The translations under genes were made by a program, and so were the position numbers. Shown piece by piece: positions 60,784 through 64,000 of a stretch of 64,000 bases of DNA. The notes beneath the pieces are model-generated. The model was not told where the DNA came from. It did no database searches and saw only the letters and a list, made by a program, of their open reading frames with translations. The DNA is from Bimuria novae-zelandiae CBS 107.79 (taxonomy: Eukaryota; Ascomycota; Dothideomycetes; Pleosporales; Didymosphaeriaceae), in the NCBI GenBank assembly GCA_010015655.1, contig ML976684.1, forward strand, positions 485,805-549,804, read 5' to 3'. How positions within the stretch are numbered: position 1 is the stretch's first letter; every line of letters begins with the position of its first letter.

Positions 60784-63700
60784 GTCGTCGACGGTCGGGG
60801 TCCTGAAGTGGTTCGATCGCGTTCCTAAGACAGTGTATTTGGGCGGGCCACGTCAAGGACAGCTCAGCGCTCCAAATTCTCGTACCGACAAGAGCTCGTA
60901 AAGAAAAGAAGGAGTGGACAGAGTATGGCGGGGAAAGCCAATCCTCTTCGCGGTGTCAGAATGTTTAATGTTCGGCAGTTCGGGCGTCAGGCTCCGAGTC
61001 CGTTTGCACACAACGGAGGATATTATAGGAGCGCACAGGAAGCACGGGCGATATTCAGCACGGTAGAGGCCCGTGAGGGTTAAAAAGAGAGCTACAGGCG
61101 GCGGACATTGGCCTATTTGCCTGTGACAGCTCGGGCCAGCCTACATCTCCAAGCATGAACCTCCTTCCAGGATCACGAGCAAGCCACGGTCAGTGGGGTG
61201 AAGATACGGCCGACCTGGCCAATGCGGCGACGTTCTCGCAGACGCGGGAGGGCGTGGCGGACGCTAACCAGCCGGGTGGGATGGGCGCTGAGCCTCGTGA
61301 AAGAGGACTCAAGGGCTCTGATTCCTTTGTAGATGCGCCTCGTACGTCGCATTCAGGTTGCTGAGAACATGCAGCATGCTGCATATGTAGACATACACAC
61401 TGAAGCTCCAGGCCGGACACATGGGAGCATGCGGGCTGCCATGCTGAGAACGGCGAATCCGTTTTCTTATCTGCACCCCGGTCGCCTAGCCCACGCCAAA
61501 ATTAGCCTCGCCCCCGGATGCAGCTAAGGGATACGCTACGCGTCCATCATTCAGAACATGTACCTATTGTATACCCACGCGCTCCACAGTGATGGCGCAA
61601 GAAGGAAGGCATGTTGCTTATGTTGGTCCTGTCGCGTGACCATCTAGGCAAAGCTCACGCGAATACGTTCTAAGATCTGCCCAGTGACGCCGCCGGCACT
61701 GCGATAATAGAACCATGCTGTTGGTGCAGGCCCATCTCCCGCGCGCATCCCGCATTCCCCTTATCTTCCCCCCTACCTCCCAGCGTTTCGTTTCGTTTCT
61801 GTTTCAAGGCTGGCCTTCAATCGAACGATCCTGAGAGCTTACCGGCTGCCTCCGTTCCGACCCTAGGCTCGCCTTGTGTAGCCTTCCACGGTTGGAGCGA
61901 AAGTTAATGCGAACAGACGCAATCTCCCTGGTGCCGAGGGACCGTTTGTCTGAGTCGTATATTGATTTTGTAGTTTGGCCGTCATATCGACATTATTACG
62001 GCAACAAGTTAGGGATGAGATGTTGTTATTGGAGCTGTACCTGTGCGGCGCCGTCGTCCGAGTCGGACCGGCTTCGCACGGTACTGAATGCATTCGATTC
62101 AGTATCCGGCTTAGCTGCAACACAGGTTGCCTTCAAGTGGCCGGTTTGGCCAATCATCTAGAACGGTATATATCGGTCAGCACACCAGCTTCGGTAGGTG
62201 GCGGGAGAGGAATAATAACTCGAGAACGAACTCTCGGCGTTGTTCAGTAATAAAAGCCACGACTGGATTTCCTTCCAGAAGTGTTGAGGAAGTGAAGAAA
62301 CTCAGTTTGGTCTCGGCATTGACACTGACCAGGTTCATCAGTCTTCCTTTCGGTTTCCGCGCTTTTGGGATCGTGGACGTTCATTCAAGTGTCACAACTC
62401 CTGCAGTCCGTCTGTCCGTTTACATTCTGGAAGGAACCCCATGCGTCGGACTCCTTCCTCTTTTAGTCAGGCGTTACACCTGCGTAGTATTTGGAGAACG
62501 ATCAACGCTGCCCGCTAGCTCTATGTTGGCTTTGCGCAATCCATATCGGGCCTCGGTGTTCGTTAGACGGGCGCTCGTGGAAGTAGGCGAGCCGTTGGAG
62601 GCAAGGGCGCAATGCTCCACCATTGAGGACACAGATCGCGTACCTGCAGCCTGCAGCGAACCTAGCTCTTGTGCGAGAATCCGGGATAGTTCCTGTGAAT
62701 AGTGCAGGTACAAGTCTTCGAAAATCCGACCAAAGGAGATTTCCGCGGTTTGTTGCTTCTGCTGCAAGGGTTGAGGTCTCGCTGGATAGCTTCTGCCGGT
62801 ATTTCCAATAGACGATTCTGCTTGACGTGAGGATAGTTACCCACCACCATACCAGTACGCTGCTGATATCAGCATGCAAGGGAAGCAAGGACCTGCAGAT
62901 TGTTAATATACCCAACATTGAAGTCCGCTCGTCCGGTTCCTGAGTACATATGTAACTGCGAGAAGGTGAGACAAGTCGGGTCAGAGTTCTTAGAATGACC
63001 GACACTGCCTCACACTCCGACTGCAGTCCACGCATGCATGCTGCGTTCGGTCATTGCCACGAGCTGTTGCACACATGTCCGGGACAGTACACCTTGCAGG
63101 CTGCGGTGCACCTTCGACTGCGTGAGAACAGGGCCGGATGCGACGTGCTGTCCAGCCTTTCTAGATGCACAAGAAGTATTAGCCGCTCTGATGTACACTG
63201 AGGTGTCATGCGATATGGGAGTCCAGGCTGGATCCAGTCAGAAGCTTCTTATTTCGGTTGGATGCCTACGCAGAGCCCTGGGTCCTTGCTGGGTACAAAG
63301 CTGTGTGTGCTTGGAGCTGGAGCTCAGGCATGGAAGCAGCTGCTTTTCGTTTTGGGACGCAGCATGTAACGCACTGTCTCCCATTATCTGAGCTTGATCC
63401 ATGATGGAGTAATGAATAACGTTCCTGGCTCGGTACATTGGGAAACCCGTCGTAGAAGCGTTTTGCGTTGTGTCGGCATTTGACTTGATTGCTCTTTCCC
63501 AAACTACCGCTCTGGAGACCTTGGAAAGCGGGTTTCCCACATGAGGGTTGGAATGGTCCAAAACAAGATTTTGGACGAAAGAAAATGGATACATGAGTGG
63601 CCGGCTGCAGATGGACAAAATGTGAGTTGTCTCGAGCGTAAAAGCATCTGGACGCTTGGGGTGCAACTAGTCGAGCTTTCCTCGATCGCGATCGCCGTAC

Positions 63701-63822
63701 GAAGGAGCTCGTTTTTATTGTGTATTCCTTGGCACCCGAGCTCCAACGCGAACACCAACATTCTTGACTCCCACTTTCCCACCCATACCAGCCACGCCGC
63801 ACACGCCTATATACACCAAAAA
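60784..63822. other. 3 kb of gene-free DNA at the right side
   Basis: The left 300 bp should be the permease promoter. The rest has several frames of 150-230 codons, all without recognisable domains and overlapping on both strands, so none is called. Confidence 0.45.
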
Positions 63823-64000
63823 AATGCCTATTAATCGCCGGAAGCCGTACAAGTACAAGGTACAAAAACCCCGAGAAAAAAAGACCCAGAAACGCGATCT
63901 TACGGCGGTGGAGAGAGCTTTTGCAGTCGGCGCGTCGATGCACAGCATGGCAACCAACAAAGAAATCGCCGCCTTGTTCGACCCACCCACGACGAAGGAC
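63823..64000 (+). CDS. Probable transposase N-terminus, cut by the window edge
   Basis: An open frame from an ATG to the last base, 59 codons. It is Lys/Arg-rich at first (MPINRRKPYKYKVQKPREKK), then LTAVERAFAVGASMHSMATNKEIAALFDPP. The arrangement of a basic head followed by 'T..ERA.iVG......N.EIA.LF' is like the helix-turn-helix start of Tc1/mariner-type transposases in dothideomycetes. The assignment rests on pattern resemblance only. Confidence 0.4.

Noticed and set aside
60784..61130. GATA-factor binding cluster in the ammonium permease promoter
   Set aside because: Only isolated GATA tetramers were found; none match the full HGATAR context in a clustered way.
62474..63035. Minus-strand frames suggestive of a fungal N-terminal domain of a NACHT/ankyrin protein (LQSECEAVSVILRTL)
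   Set aside because: Only one short segment resembles it; frames break repeatedly and no NACHT or ankyrin sequence follows.

Overview
The window is nuclear DNA of a filamentous ascomycete (Pezizomycotina, most likely a dothideomycete). The evidence is short GT-AG introns of about 45-80 nt with CTAAC/CTGAC branch points, ascomycete-specific families (UstYa/DUF3328, fungal CorA-like channel, fungal PAS/GAF histidine kinase), a lone dispersed 5S rRNA gene, a tRNA-Pro-like locus with Pol III signals, and Tc1/mariner-type transposons. Intron-exon structures were built by eye from splice signals, reading phase and family similarity. Exon borders are predictions, although almost every model closes in phase.

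Layout. 1-3184: a hybrid-type sensor histidine kinase running off the left edge. 3.6-3.9 kb: an interrupted tRNA-Pro-like locus. 4.4-10.5 kb: alkaline ceramidase, pyridoxal-reductase-type aldo/keto reductase, a three-finger C2H2 protein and a small four-pass membrane protein. 11.3-17.6 kb: a gene-sparse, relatively AT-rich accessory block with three small secreted cysteine-containing proteins on the minus strand and a UstYa-type oxidase. 17.8-21.5 kb: divergent housekeeping pair CWF19 (splicing) and GPN1/NPA3 (RNA polymerase II assembly). 21.5-30.5 kb: a two-finger C2H2 regulator flanked by long gene-free DNA. 30.5-33.7 kb: a Tc1/mariner-type element with TA duplication and about 33-bp inverted repeats, inserted in the last codons of an older, decayed transposase gene.

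35.3-41.0 kb: divergent gene pair of a bacterial-looking dimethylglycine oxidase and a Rieske oxygenase of the choline/glycine-betaine monooxygenase type. Together they look like a betaine N-demethylation module. 41.4-50.1 kb: GNAT-like protein, queuosine-salvage protein (with a GC-AG intron), SUMO E1 subunit UBA2, a FabG-like reductase, elongin C and a CorA-like channel. 50.8 kb: 5S rRNA. 51.2-60.8 kb: 3-ketodihydrosphingosine reductase, SAS10/UTP3, a DUF5519 luciferase-like protein, EMC5 and an ammonium permease. 60.8-64 kb: mostly gene-free, ending in the start of a probable second transposase.

Most genes are single housekeeping genes without operon logic. The places where neighbours seem to work together or tell a story are the betaine pair, the secreted-protein block (one member appears to reuse the first exon of an AA9 polysaccharide monooxygenase), and the nested transposons.
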